Below, one piece after another: positions 24,926-32,873 of a DNA stretch of 64,000 nucleotides. Under the pieces are notes generated by a model, which was not told the origin of the DNA, ran no database searches, and worked only from the letters and a program-made list of their open reading frames with translations. This DNA comes from an uncultured Spirochaetaceae bacterium (GTDB lineage: Bacteria; Spirochaetota; Spirochaetia; Sphaerochaetales; Sphaerochaetaceae). The position numbers were made by a program, and so were the translations under genes. The stretch covers positions 1 to 64,000 of the forward strand of contig CALXLD010000030.1 of the NCBI GenBank assembly GCA_944389105.1, in the 5' to 3' direction. Numbering within the stretch: the stretch's first letter is position 1; each line of letters opens with the position of its first letter.

Positions 24926-26083
24926 ATGATTCTAAACAGATATACAGATAATGAAGCGTTCAGAGCTCGCAGAAAAGAGAGAAAGGAAGACGTGAGGGGA
25001 CCTTATTACAGGGATACAACCGCAATAATCCATTCATCTCCATTCCGGCGTCTGAAGCATAAGACACAGGTGTTCTTCGCACCATCGAATGATCATATCT
25101 GTACACGTATGGAACATGTACTGCATGTTGCATCGATTGCATCTGCTATCTGCCGCCCGCTTGGACTTGATACGGAAATGGCCTGGGCAATCGGAATGGG
25201 ACATGATCTTGGGCATACCCCATTCGGACATGTAGGTGAGAGGATTATCTCAAAGATGTCAGAGGAACGTGGCTTAGGCAGATTTGAGCATGAAGTCAAT
25301 TCCCTCAGGGTCGTGGATTTCCTTTCAAATAACGGAGATGGCCTTAACCTTACATATGCAGTCCGCGATGGCATTGTCTGCCATAATGGAGAGAGCCTCA
25401 GGATGCGGCTTATGCCTACCGGGGAAATAAAGGATCTTGATGCGATAACAGAAAGGGAAGGGCTTATTCCCTCGACATACGAAGGGGCTGTTGTGAGGTT
25501 CTCTGATTCTATTGCATATCTTGGCCGTGACTGGGAGGATGCCTATAGGCTCGGTATACTTAAGGGCAGGGAGCTTCCGGAGATTGTAAAAGAGAGGCTT
25601 GGGACAACCAATGGCCGCATAATAAATACCCTCGTCGATGATATTGTCAATGGGGCAAGCGATGAGGATGGAATTGGGTTTTCTCCGGAGATCTTTGAAG
25701 CTGTGCAGGCTTTCTCAGATTTCAATTACCGCTATATTTACCGCTCTGATATCCTGAATGGCTACACAAGGTATTTTACGAGGTTGCTGCATCTTATTGC
25801 AGATTATCTTGAGGATCTGTATGAATCCTATCATCTTGATGAGAATGGTTACATGTCTGAGCATAATATGCTTGCTGCCGGATTCTACAACCACGCGGAA
25901 AGCATGTATCCGAAATACATGGAGAGGGAAGGATCTGATAGAAGGATGATCATAGATTACATAGCCGGAATGACTGACAACTTCTGTCTTGACTGTGCAA
26001 ATGAAATCCTGAAGCCTGATCACCTGAATGAGGAGATAGAGCATTCTGTCACAGGGCGATGGTTTGATGCTGCAAGATCATGA
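24926..26083 (+). CDS. dgt: dGTP triphosphohydrolase-like HD enzyme
   Basis: An HD-domain phosphohydrolase that removes triphosphate from dGTP or other dNTPs. The N-terminal phrase YYRDTTAIIHSSPFRRLKHKTQVF is the family hallmark, and the metal site is formed by His64 (RMEHVLHV), HD at 93-94 (GMGHDLGHTPFGH) and a later Asp (VRFSDSIAYLGRD). The length of 385 matches the shorter type of dGTPase-like proteins. Its stop overlaps the convergent nrdR by six bases. NrdR controls ribonucleotide reductase, so the pair suggests a small dNTP-balance locus. Confidence 0.9.
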   Translation: MILNRYTDNEAFRARRKERKEDVRGPYYRDTTAIIHSSPFRRLKHKTQVFFAPSNDHICTRMEHVLHVASIASAICRPLGLDTEMAWAIGMGHDLGHTPFGHVGERIISKMSEERGLGRFEHEVNSLRVVDFLSNNGDGLNLTYAVRDGIVCHNGESLRMRLMPTGEIKDLDAITEREGLIPSTYEGAVVRFSDSIAYLGRDWEDAYRLGILKGRELPEIVKERLGTTNGRIINTLVDDIVNGASDEDGIGFSPEIFEAVQAFSDFNYRYIYRSDILNGYTRYFTRLLHLIADYLEDLYESYHLDENGYMSEHNMLAAGFYNHAESMYPKYMEREGSDRRMIIDYIAGMTDNFCLDCANEILKPDHLNEEIEHSVTGRWFDAARS

Positions 26084-26536
26084 TTTTGCAAGCTTCTCTA
26101 TTTCCTCGATAAACTGATCTAGATCATCAAATGCTCTGTATACTGAGGCAAAACGGACATATGCCACTCTTGAAACAGGATAAAGCTGCCTGAGTGTCTC
26201 CTCTCCGACCTGCTGGCTTGTCACGGTGTTGGAAGTTCCTGCCATTTCATAGATGTTATCTTCAATATTATGAAGTATTTCATCAATTTCTTCCTGCTTT
26301 ATAGAGAGCTTCTCAGTACACTGCCTGATGCCTCTTTCGACTTTCGAGATGTCGAAAGGCTGATGCCGGCCATCTTTCTTTACGACTATTATCGGTTTTT
26401 CCTCTATGCGTTCATAGCTTGTGAACCTGTGTCCGCATTCAAGGCATTTCCTTCTCCGCCTTATTGAGGTCCCTTCTCTGTTTGACCTTGATTCAAGTAC
26501 TTTATCATTATCCTTTCCGCATCTTGGGCATCGCAT
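26078..26536 (-). CDS. nrdR: Transcriptional repressor NrdR
   Basis: NrdR senses nucleotides and represses ribonucleotide reductase genes. The zinc ribbon MRCPRCGKDN...RRRRKCLECGHRFTSYER and the ATP-cone (PIIVVKKDGRHQPFDISKVERGI...VGEETLRQLYPVSRVAYVRFASVYRAF) are both complete. The start at ATG 26536 is given by the invariant MRCPxC; the frame runs 12 codons further upstream without a good site. No ribonucleotide reductase gene or NrdR box is seen in the window. Confidence 0.95.
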   Translation of the reverse strand: MRCPRCGKDNDKVLESRSNREGTSIRRRRKCLECGHRFTSYERIEEKPIIVVKKDGRHQPFDISKVERGIRQCTEKLSIKQEEIDEILHNIEDNIYEMAGTSNTVTSQQVGEETLRQLYPVSRVAYVRFASVYRAFDDLDQFIEEIEKLAKS

Positions 26537-26632
26537 ATTGTTGATGATACCACAGTGATGATGGAAATGCATATTGACTTGTTCTGTTATTTTGTTAACA
26601 TTCTTGTTACCTAAATAACAAGTGGAGTTTTT

Positions 26633-27298
26633 ATGTCACTATCAATTGCTGGATGTGTGAAGGAAATCATAAACCGCAGTCCGTTCATCTCTGAGATGAT
26701 GAGCCTTGATCTCATATCGTATTCTAACCTTGCAGCATTCATAAGAAGCGATGTGGAGGCAATGTTCGGAAAAAGCGTCAGCGAGTCGGCTATAATAATG
26801 GCCGCCAGACGCTATAGGAAAGAACTTGAAGCCTCCGCTGTCGTCAAGGATGGGGATGGGGGCATCGGCTATGAGATATCGATGAAGACGAACATATACG
26901 ATGTGAACCTGAAGCGGAGCGATGAAAGCGCTGCAAGGCTTATGAAGCTATATGGTCTGGTGAAACCTTCCCAGGGTGATTTCCTCAATGTATCAATCGG
27001 TTCGCATGAGATATCATTATCGGTATCTGATAAATACAGAACTGAAGTTGATGAGCTTGTGAATGAGGAAGATGTGATTCACCGCTTCTCCGACCTTGTT
27101 GCGCTTACGATCGTATTCAAGGGAGATTTCCTTCAGACGCCTGGAATCCTTTATCTTGCTGCAAGAAAGCTTGCCTGGGAGAGCGTGAATATTATCGAAG
27201 TGCTTTCGACTATGAATGTTCTTACCTTTGTCGTCAGGAAGGAAGAAAGCTCCAGGGCATATGAGGCGCTCAATGCATTCCTGTCAGGCGCGCTGTAG
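26633..27298 (+). CDS. ACT-domain-like protein of unknown function
   Basis: The 221-residue protein starts after GTGGAG. The N-terminal 75 residues look like a winged-helix-type region (LISYSNLAAFIRSDVEAMFG and ESAIIMAARRYRKELEAS). The C-terminal part FSDLVALTIVFKGDFLQTPG, then ARKLAWESVNIIEVLSTMNV and LTFVVRKEESSRAYEAL, has the beta-alpha-beta-beta-alpha-beta layout of an ACT domain like that closing aspartate kinases. A small-molecule-responsive regulator is possible. It overlaps the next gene, a small NTPase, by 26 bases, so the two are co-transcribed. Confidence 0.75.
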   Translation: MSLSIAGCVKEIINRSPFISEMMSLDLISYSNLAAFIRSDVEAMFGKSVSESAIIMAARRYRKELEASAVVKDGDGGIGYEISMKTNIYDVNLKRSDESAARLMKLYGLVKPSQGDFLNVSIGSHEISLSVSDKYRTEVDELVNEEDVIHRFSDLVALTIVFKGDFLQTPGILYLAARKLAWESVNIIEVLSTMNVLTFVVRKEESSRAYEALNAFLSGAL

Positions 27299-27728
27299 GA
27301 TAATAACAGGTGAGCGGGATGCTGGAAAAACCACTCGTCTTCTTGAAATGGTTGCAGCTTGCTCCTGCCCTCAGGGCTTTGCCTGTGTAAAGTGCCAGGA
27401 TGGATACCTGCTAAGGAATCTTTCAAGCGGGGAAGAAAGGCTTTTCATGTCTTCTTCTCCGGTATTCACTGGAAGGATCGGCAGGTGGTTTTATGATGAG
27501 AATCTGTTCAGAAAAGCGAACAGCATCCTTGAGAAAATCGACAAGGGTACTGTTTTCATAGATGAAATAGGGCGCCTGGAACTGAGCGGAGGGGGATTTG
27601 CTCCATCACTTGAGGTGCTGCTTCACAAGGATGCGGAGCTTACCATCACTGTACGGCGCAGTTTCCTGCAGCAGGTGATGGAAGCCTTTGGCATATCGGA
27701 GGCGGAGATTATCGAGGTGGGAGCATAG
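27273..27728 (+). CDS. Small P-loop NTPase (THEP1-like)
   Basis: Walker A is ITGERDAGKTT near the N-terminus and Walker B is VFIDEIGRLEL, the arrangement of the NTPase_1/THEP1 family of nucleoside triphosphatases; the downstream FAPSLEVLLHKDAELTITVR fits too. The start is ambiguous. ATG at 27273 is preceded by GAGG at a good distance and overlaps the ACT-domain gene by 26 bases; ATG at 27261 is the alternative. At about 151 residues it is somewhat shorter than typical THEP1. Its true substrate is unknown. Its end overlaps the convergent phosphatase gene by 20 bases. Confidence 0.75.
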   Translation: MHSCQARCRIITGERDAGKTTRLLEMVAACSCPQGFACVKCQDGYLLRNLSSGEERLFMSSSPVFTGRIGRWFYDENLFRKANSILEKIDKGTVFIDEIGRLELSGGGFAPSLEVLLHKDAELTITVRRSFLQQVMEAFGISEAEIIEVGA

Positions 27729-28506
27729 CTCTCAGCTCTTTTCTTCCGATGGCTGTTCCTCCATAGAGTATTGATCTCAGTTTTTTCTTGCCAAATACGA
27801 AATCATCATCGTAGATGAATGTATTTCCCTTATCATCTTCAAGATCCATGCCAAGGCTTTTCAGTACTGCATGCGATGAGGCAATATCCCAGACAAAGCA
27901 TTTCTGTACTACTGTTCCCTCAATTGATGAGAATAGAGCAGGTGCAAGTATATGTATGATAGTAGAGCCGAAGACCCTGACCTTCCCTGTGAAAGCGGAG
28001 AAATCCAGCTCTTTTGCTCCTTTTGAACCCATCGTTATTTCATTAACGTGGTCTTTGATCGTATCTACCATGATCGGAAGCCCATTGATCAAAGGCATCT
28101 TTCCAGGATCTAGCCTTATATTCATTTTCTCCGTTCCGATTCCGAAGCGAGGTGCGGAGATATATGCGCCAACGGGTTCCTTCCTGCTGTTGAGGATGCC
28201 CAGAGAGACAGCAAATGATGGAAGCCCCTGCGAGTAGACATCGGTTCCATCTATCGGATCCAGAACGAATATCCATTCTGCATCTTTCTCGGTTCCTGTC
28301 TCTTCCTCTTCGCTTATTATCGCTGCATCAGGGAAGAGGGTATGTATTTTTCCGGTAATCATATGGCTGATAGCTGTGTCAGCTTCAGTGAGCACAGAGC
28401 CATCAGACTTGAATGACCTATGTACCTTCTTCTGCATGTTCCGGGCATAGTCTGCGGCTTTTTCCACTTCATATGAGAGAATATCTAGTCTGGAAGAATC
28501 AAGCAT
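27709..28506 (-). CDS. Inositol monophosphatase / CysQ-family phosphatase
   Basis: A Mg-dependent phosphatase of 265 residues. Metal-binding signatures are IISEEEE around residue 65, VLDPIDGTDVYSQGLPSFAV (residues 81-100) and KCFVWDIASSHAVL near the C-terminus. The family includes inositol monophosphatase, 3'-phosphoadenosine 5'-phosphate phosphatase (CysQ) and fructose bisphosphatase. TDVYSQG in place of TxNFxxG is a little unusual, so the substrate stays open. It is divergent from mfd. Confidence 0.88.
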   Translation of the reverse strand: MLDSSRLDILSYEVEKAADYARNMQKKVHRSFKSDGSVLTEADTAISHMITGKIHTLFPDAAIISEEEETGTEKDAEWIFVLDPIDGTDVYSQGLPSFAVSLGILNSRKEPVGAYISAPRFGIGTEKMNIRLDPGKMPLINGLPIMVDTIKDHVNEITMGSKGAKELDFSAFTGKVRVFGSTIIHILAPALFSSIEGTVVQKCFVWDIASSHAVLKSLGMDLEDDKGNTFIYDDDFVFGKKKLRSILYGGTAIGRKELRAMLPPR

Positions 28507-28553
28507 AGGGTGATTTTATCCTTTCGTTCTCTTTCTCTTCAAGAGCTACCCGA

Positions 28554-31500
28554 TTGTCTTGTCTTCCTTATTCCGCTATATTCGGTCAAGTGGAACGGAA
28601 GATTCAGGATTTCGTTGCTGCCTATATTGGAAAGAGCCCTGCATTATCCCTGGCTTCAAAGAAAGGAAGCGGGATAATAAAAGCTGATGGTCTTGATTTT
28701 TACCCCCTTTCGAGAGCTTTAAGGCTCATTGCGGCAAAGCGGGGTGGCCGTCTATTTGCAATATGCTCTACAGAGGATGCTGCAAAAACGCTTTATTCGG
28801 ATCTTGCAGATGATGATTTTCCGTCAGTTCTCCTTCCTGCAAGCGGCAAACAGCTTTATTCGGATTTTACCTTGACTGCCTCGGAGTATGAGCAGAAGAA
28901 GGCGCTGGACAGAATATATGAGATGAAGGAGGGAATAATCATAGCTTCTCTCCGTGCATTCGTATCCCCTGTGATGTCTCCGGATAGTCTTGAAAGATAC
29001 TCCATCAGGCTAAGGAAAGGGGATTCTTTCAGGCCGTCTGAGCTTTCAGAGCAGCTTATTGCCGCAGGCTATTATCGTTCTCCGAGCTGTTATGAGGCAG
29101 GTTCCTTCTCAATAAGAGGAGAGGTCATGGATATCTTTCCTTTCTCCTTTGATGATCCGGTCAGACTTTATGCTGAGTGGGATGAGATAGGACGGATAGC
29201 TTCTTTCGATCCTCTGACACAGAAGAGCTCGGGAGAACTGAAAAGCGTTAATATCCCGCTGATCTCCGGTGATTCAAGCCCGCTTTTCTCGACGATGGAG
29301 AGCTACATAGGCAATGATGATTATTTCTTCATTTCCGGTGTTGAGCGCGTAGAGACGTCATGGAAAGCCATTCAGAACGAAGCAAGGGCAAGGTTCTCAG
29401 AGGCTTATAAGAAAAACGAGAATGCACCTGTTCCTGACAGACTTCTTTTTCCCTGGGGTGTTTTTTCCTCAGGGCTGAGATCAGGATTCCTTTCGTATGA
29501 TATATCCCGTCCAGAATATTATCATTTCGGAGTAACTGCATCCCGTTCATATTTTGGCAATGTCACATATTTCAAGGATGATATCGCTGCCCTTATCAGA
29601 AATGGCTGGAAAATCGTCGTTGTTGCTCCCTCTGCCGTGCAGAAAGAGAGGCTGGAGAATGTACTAAGGGACTTTGATGTGGAGATTGAGATTTCAGATC
29701 TCTCAGCAGGGTTCCAGATTGAGGCGCTCTCCCTTCTTGTTGTCCTGGATAGTGAGATTTTCGGCAGAAGAAAACAGCGATCGAGATCTGTTGTGGAGAC
29801 AATTTCCTCCCCATTGGATTCCTTTGTGGAACTGAAGGAAGGGGACTATGTCGTTCATGTGAATTATGGTATCGGCCGTTTTGTGAAGATCGACAGGGTG
29901 AAGACAAGCAGGACTGAGCGTGACTACATAAAGATTGCATACGCTTCCGATGAGTTCCTGTATGTCCCGATTGAGCAGGCGGATCTTGTCCAGAAATATA
30001 TTGGAAATGACGGGCGTCCTCCTAAGCTCGATACACTGGGCTCCCAGAGCTGGTCCAGAAAGAAGGAAAAAGCGATAAAGAGCGCACAGGAGCTTGCGCA
30101 GGAACTTGTCCATCTCTATGCCGAAAGGCAGACTGTTCATGGTTTCCAGTTCTCTCATGATAATGACTGGCAGGTTCAGTTTGAGGCTTCCTTTCCGTTT
30201 ACGGAGACTCCTGATCAGCTTAGATGCATTGAGGATATCAAGAAGGATATGGAATCCACCAAGGTAATGGACCGCCTTATCTGCGGTGATGTTGGCTATG
30301 GGAAGACTGAAATCGCTTTCCGTGCAGCTTTCAAGGCTGTTATGAGCGGGAAGCAGGTAGCGTTTCTTGCACCTACAGTAATTCTTGCAGAGCAGCATTA
30401 CAATAATTTCAGGACTCGTCTTGGGTCCTTCCCTGTGAATGCTGGGATACTTTCGCGTTTTGTGCAGGGAAAAGACCAGAAGAAGGTCCTCCAGGGTGTA
30501 GAGGAAGGCAAGGTGGATGTGCTTTTCGGCACGCATAAAATACTGCAGAAGACTGTACGGTTCTCAAATCTCGGGCTTCTGATAATTGATGAGGAGCAGA
30601 GATTCGGCGTCAAGGACAAGGAGCGGATCAAGCAGATGAAGACGAATATCGATTCGCTGACGCTTTCTGCTACCCCCATTCCGCGTACGCTTTATATGTC
30701 ACTTCTCAAGGTGCGTGACATGTCATTGCTTACAACTGCGCCACGTGAAAGGCAGCCTGTGGAGACTGTCATCGAGCAGTTTTCAGTTAAGATGGTCAGA
30801 GAAGCGATAAAGAATGAGCTCGAACGCGGCGGTCAGGTATTCTATCTCCACAACCGCATAGAGGATCTTGAATCCATAGCCCAGATGATACGCTCTGAAG
30901 TTCCATATGCAATTGTTGAATATGCACATGGCCAGATGGAAGCAGGGGAGATGGAGGATATCATGCACCGTTTCGTCTATGAAGGGATACAGGTGCTTGT
31001 TTCCACGACCATCATCGAGAATGGCATCGATATCCCCAATGTCAATACGATAATCATCGATCAGGCTGATAAATTCGGTCTTTCACAGCTGTATCAGCTC
31101 AGAGGCAGGGTTGGACGTTCTGACAGAAAAGCCTATTGCTATCTTCTCTATCAGGACCGGTCAATGCTTAATGACGATGCGATAAGAAGACTGCGTGTCC
31201 TTTCTGAGAACACAGCCCTTGGTTCTGGCTTCAAGGTTGCGATGAAGGATATGGAAATAAGAGGAGCTGGCAATATCCTGGGACGGGAACAGTCAGGACA
31301 CCTGGAGGCTGTTGGTCTTGATATGTATATGCGTCTTCTTGAGGAAGAAGTCGACAGGCTTACCGATACTGTAAAGGACAGCGACAATGATGTTCTTCTT
31401 GAGCTTGATTATACCGGCTTCATTCCTGATTCATATATCTCCGATCCTCCTTCAAAATTCGAGGCATACAAGAAGATTGCCTCTATCCAGACGGATGGTC

Positions 31501-31826
31501 AGGCAGACGGGCTGAGAGCAGAGCTTGAGAACCGCTATGGCCAGCTCCCCGAAGAGGTTGAGAATCTTTTCTGCATTGCGGAAATCAAGATCATCTGCCG
31601 GCGTCTTTCCATCATACATCTTTCGGAGAAGCGGGGTATTGTGGATATTGAATTCGGAAAACTCTCTGCGATAAACCCTGACAGGGTAATAAACCTTCTG
31701 CGTCTTTCTGATGGAAAGGTACAGATGGATAGCAGGAATATGACACATATGAGAATGCAGACAGGAGCTGTCTCGCTTAAAGATAAGGCACTTTTCATAC
31801 TTGAGCAGCTAAGGAGGCTCATCTGA
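28554..31826 (+). CDS. mfd: Transcription-repair coupling factor Mfd
   Basis: Mfd removes RNA polymerase stalled at DNA lesions and recruits UvrA. In order: UvrB-like N-terminal domains (AAKRGGRLFAICSTEDAAK; SFSIRGEVMDIFPFSFDDPV), the RNA-polymerase-interacting domain (DYVVHVNYGIGRFVKIDRVK, residues about 430-480), helicase motor with Walker A GDVGYGKTE near residue 580, IIDEEQRFG near 680, TLSATPIPRTLYMSL, and GRVGRSDRKAYCYLLY, then the C-terminal TRCF domain. The length of 1090 is normal for the family. The start is TTG with no strong ribosome site, so the exact N-terminus is uncertain. trmB follows with a one-base TGATG overlap. Confidence 0.95.
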   Translation: MSCLPYSAIFGQVERKIQDFVAAYIGKSPALSLASKKGSGIIKADGLDFYPLSRALRLIAAKRGGRLFAICSTEDAAKTLYSDLADDDFPSVLLPASGKQLYSDFTLTASEYEQKKALDRIYEMKEGIIIASLRAFVSPVMSPDSLERYSIRLRKGDSFRPSELSEQLIAAGYYRSPSCYEAGSFSIRGEVMDIFPFSFDDPVRLYAEWDEIGRIASFDPLTQKSSGELKSVNIPLISGDSSPLFSTMESYIGNDDYFFISGVERVETSWKAIQNEARARFSEAYKKNENAPVPDRLLFPWGVFSSGLRSGFLSYDISRPEYYHFGVTASRSYFGNVTYFKDDIAALIRNGWKIVVVAPSAVQKERLENVLRDFDVEIEISDLSAGFQIEALSLLVVLDSEIFGRRKQRSRSVVETISSPLDSFVELKEGDYVVHVNYGIGRFVKIDRVKTSRTERDYIKIAYASDEFLYVPIEQADLVQKYIGNDGRPPKLDTLGSQSWSRKKEKAIKSAQELAQELVHLYAERQTVHGFQFSHDNDWQVQFEASFPFTETPDQLRCIEDIKKDMESTKVMDRLICGDVGYGKTEIAFRAAFKAVMSGKQVAFLAPTVILAEQHYNNFRTRLGSFPVNAGILSRFVQGKDQKKVLQGVEEGKVDVLFGTHKILQKTVRFSNLGLLIIDEEQRFGVKDKERIKQMKTNIDSLTLSATPIPRTLYMSLLKVRDMSLLTTAPRERQPVETVIEQFSVKMVREAIKNELERGGQVFYLHNRIEDLESIAQMIRSEVPYAIVEYAHGQMEAGEMEDIMHRFVYEGIQVLVSTTIIENGIDIPNVNTIIIDQADKFGLSQLYQLRGRVGRSDRKAYCYLLYQDRSMLNDDAIRRLRVLSENTALGSGFKVAMKDMEIRGAGNILGREQSGHLEAVGLDMYMRLLEEEVDRLTDTVKDSDNDVLLELDYTGFIPDSYISDPPSKFEAYKKIASIQTDGQADGLRAELENRYGQLPEEVENLFCIAEIKIICRRLSIIHLSEKRGIVDIEFGKLSAINPDRVINLLRLSDGKVQMDSRNMTHMRMQTGAVSLKDKALFILEQLRRLI

Positions 31827-32557
31827 TGGACGATAAGGAACTGCTTGAAAAAATCAACAGGATAGAGATAAGGGAAGGCAGGGAGAGAGGAATAAAAAGC
31901 TATGTGCTTCGCAATAATGTAATCTCTCCTAAAGATGCCAGTGTAATCACATCATATATGAGGGATCATGGTTTCTTCTTTGAAGATAAGATGCTCTCCT
32001 ACGAAAAGCTTTTCGGCAATTCCAATCCTGTTGTCATCGAAATCGGATTCGGAATGGGGGATACTACTGCGGAAGTGGCAATCAGAAGACCTGAGTTCAA
32101 CTATATTGGCATAGAGGTTTTCCTTCACGGGTTTGTAAATCTTCTGAATGAGCTTGGACAGAGGAATATAGAGAATGTCCGATTGATCCGCTTTAATGCG
32201 GTGGACGTTCTTAATCACATGATTCCGGATGGTTCAGCTGAAGGCTTCCATATCTTCTTTCCCGATCCGTGGCAGAAGAAGCGTCATCATAAGCGCAGGC
32301 TCATGAACCCTGAGTTCATACATCTTCTTTCGACAAAGCTCAAGGTCGGCGGATATATTTACATGGTGACGGACTGGGAGGAATATGCAGAAGAAGTTCT
32401 GGAGCTTTCTGCAGGAGAGAAGCTGCTTATGAATCCGTTCGGAGGCTTTGCTCCCCCTGTTACATGGCGCCCTGTTACGAAGTTTGAGCAGAAGGGTATG
32501 GAATCAGAACATCCGATAAACGAAATCTGGCTTGAGAGAATTGCGGATTCTGAATAA
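31826..32557 (+). CDS. trmB: tRNA (guanine-N7-)-methyltransferase
   Basis: TrmB methylates G46 in tRNA with S-adenosylmethionine. The SAM-binding loop is VVIEIGFGMGDTT, followed by NYIGIEVFLHGFVNLLNELG; the catalytic/tRNA-binding signature FHIFFPDPWQKKRHHKRRLM is exact; the tail has MVTDWEEYAE and TKFEQKGMESEHPINEIWLE. About 45 extra N-terminal residues (KINRIEIREGRERGIKSYVL) precede the usual domain. The gene begins inside the mfd stop codon and is translationally coupled to it. Confidence 0.95.
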   Translation: MDDKELLEKINRIEIREGRERGIKSYVLRNNVISPKDASVITSYMRDHGFFFEDKMLSYEKLFGNSNPVVIEIGFGMGDTTAEVAIRRPEFNYIGIEVFLHGFVNLLNELGQRNIENVRLIRFNAVDVLNHMIPDGSAEGFHIFFPDPWQKKRHHKRRLMNPEFIHLLSTKLKVGGYIYMVTDWEEYAEEVLELSAGEKLLMNPFGGFAPPVTWRPVTKFEQKGMESEHPINEIWLERIADSE

Positions 32558-32837
32558 CAGAATTTTCGTTTTCTAGACGAAATTTCAACCTTTTGTTGCC
32601 TCTTGCTCAAAATGCAGATAATGTTACAGTTTCTGTATGTTTTTTGCTTGTGTTGCTTTCTTTGCTGGTGTAGAGTTCTTTTAGCATAGCTGTTGGGGTT
32701 GAGGAGCTGTCTTATGTTCAATTAGCCATGAGGCCAGTAGGTTTCTACTGGTGTAATGGCTTTTTTGGATTATTCCTGTTTGAATATTCTTTTTGATAAA
32801 TGATTCATCGGTGATGATGTATTGCATGGCATACAGT
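32558..32837. other. Intergenic stretch between trmB and the EF-G-like gene
   Basis: No gene is supported. A weak partial inverted repeat just after the trmB stop (AATTTTCG and CGAAATTT, 32571-32587) could be a poor terminator. The rest is T-rich and featureless. Confidence 0.4.
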
Positions 32838-32865
32838 AAAAAGGGGAGTGCATTGCGCACTCCCC
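32838..32865 (-). terminator. Terminator of the EF-G-like gene
   Basis: GGGGAGTGC and GCACTCCCC form a perfect 9-bp stem with a 5-base loop, followed on the reverse strand by TTTTTACTG. It lies nine bases after the stop. Confidence 0.85.
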
Positions 32866-32873
32866 AGAAAACC

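Noticed and set aside
30398-30679. Reverse-strand frames inside mfd (also 29703-30536)
   Set aside because: They are shadows of a fully recognisable mfd coding sequence.
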